From a bacterium (lineage in GTDB: Bacteria; Actinomycetota; Acidimicrobiia; Spongiisociales; UBA11373), in the NCBI GenBank assembly GCA_013202595.1, contig JABMPV010000314.1, forward strand, positions 1 to 6,003: a DNA stretch of 6,003 nt, given 5' to 3'. Every line of letters starts with the position of its first letter. Within the stretch, counting starts at the first letter, position 1. The translations under genes and the position numbers were made by a program. Of this stretch, positions 5,405-6,003 are shown one piece after another. The notes under the pieces were generated by a model that did no database searches, was not told the DNA's origin, and was given only the letters and a program-made list of their open reading frames with translations.

Positions 5405-6003
5405 TCACTGTGTCGTAGCAGTGTCCTCCTTGGGCTCGTTGATCCACACGGCCGTTGGCAGGGCGGGTGGTTCGGGTGGCTTGCGGACGAAGCGTTCGGG
5501 GTGCTCGGCGTAGGCGGCGTCGAGGATGACGGCGCGGTGTTGCCGGACGAGTTCGGCGCGCCCGTAATGGACATCGGCGGGCGTGTGGAACCCGATACCG
5601 GAGTGACGGTGTTCGTCGTTCTACCAGCTGAAGAACCGCCCGCAGAAGGCGTGGGCGTCCTCGAAGCAGCCGAACCGGGCCGGGGACTCGGGCCGGTACT
5701 TGAGGGTGCGGAACTGGCTCTCGGAGTACGGGTTGCCGTTGCTCACGTGCGGACGGCTGTGGGACTTGATGACGTCGAGGTCGGCGAGCAGGAACGCGAC
5801 CGGCTTGGCGGTCATTGGCGAGCCGCGGTCGGCGTGGATGGTGAGCTGGCCGTGGCCAATGTTCTGCTTGGCGACGGTGTCGGCGAGAAGCGCCTCGGCG
5901 AGGCGGCCGTTCTCGGCGTGAGCCAGCATCCAGCCGGGCACGTAGCGACTGAAGATGTCGATGATCACGTACAGGTAGTAGTAGGTCCACTTCTGGGGAC
6001 CGA
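5405..6003 (-). pseudogene. IS3-family transposase (OrfB, rve domain), interrupted by an amber stop
   Basis: This is the C-terminal part of an IS3-family DDE transposase. The frame is open at the window edge (GPQKWTYYYLYVIIDIFSRY), so the N-terminus and the first catalytic Asp lie outside. The second catalytic Asp is in HADRGSPMT (codon 5830-5828) and the Glu in NPYSESQF (codon 5722-5720). A TAG at 5623-5621 falls in the motif that normally reads Trp-Tyr-Asn before DEHRHSGIGFHTP. TAC to TAG is a single-base change. Translation in the same frame continues coherently past it through GFHTPADVHYGRAELVRQ to WINEPKEDTATTQ and a TGA at 5407-5405. Without readthrough the protein loses its last 71 residues, after the catalytic Glu, so residual function cannot be excluded, but the gene is best called broken. 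The lesion could also be a sequencing error. Confidence 0.85.

Larger units (their letters stand above)
5372..6003 (-). mobile_element. IS3-family insertion sequence, 3' part
   Basis: The element runs off the right edge of the window. Its 3' boundary is placed at the TG at 5372, 33 bases beyond the transposase stop, because IS3-family elements end in TG/CA. The upstream orfA and the programmed frameshift region are not in the window. The transposase is interrupted, so this copy is probably inactive unless complemented by another. Confidence 0.7.

Noticed and set aside
5217..5990. 257-codon minus-strand frame over the IS3 region
   Set aside because: Arg/Pro-rich out-of-frame translation of the transposase. 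The real transposase frame is the one carrying HADRG and NPYSESQF.
1..6003. CRISPR array or retron-like structured RNA
   Set aside because: No regularly spaced direct repeats of 23-40 bp and no reverse transcriptase motif were seen. The only phased repeats are the four decamers at 1201-1240.

Overview
The window looks like an accessory region of a high-GC bacterium, most likely an actinobacterium. Codons strongly prefer G or C in the third position, GTG and TTG starts are used, and both transposases and the SWIM protein resemble actinobacterial relatives. This assignment comes from sequence feel and family recognition, not from a marker gene.

Layout, left to right. Bases 1-957 are the 3' part of an IS256-family insertion sequence (transposase missing its N-terminus, plus the terminal inverted repeat). 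Next to it, 961-992 resembles the terminus of a second, IS21-type element. Bases 1086-1186 hold two hairpins and, on the minus strand, the 3' half of a tRNA gene that best matches an initiator tRNA. It begins in the anticodon loop and has no 5' half, which is the usual footprint of site-specific integration into a tRNA gene. Four decamers in exact 10-bp phase (1201-1240) lie beside it and may be recombinase arm sites. Bases 1302-1379 hold a 12-bp tandem repeat, then a 53-bp imperfect palindrome that overlaps a recognisable promoter.

That promoter drives a two-gene operon (1410-3273, 17-bp overlap). The first gene encodes a PD-(D/E)XK-like domain plus a helix-turn-helix. The second encodes an AbiEii-like nucleotidyltransferase. 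I read it as a type IV (AbiE-like) toxin-antitoxin or phage-defence module, with the first protein as a probable autorepressor and antitoxin. A convergent gene on the minus strand (3403-5169) encodes a SWIM zinc-finger protein with a long helical C-terminal region. Upstream of it, an unassigned stretch of about 200 bp abuts the end of an IS3-family element, whose transposase (5405 to the window edge, minus) is interrupted by an amber stop at a normally conserved Trp-Tyr-Asn site.

Overall, this looks like the edge of an integrated island. The tRNA fragment and hairpin at the left are the likely junction with the chromosome, the defence-like operon is the cargo, and insertion sequences lie on both sides. 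The most interesting items are the nuclease-fold antitoxin candidate with its palindromic operator, and the tRNA-fragment junction with helically phased repeats.
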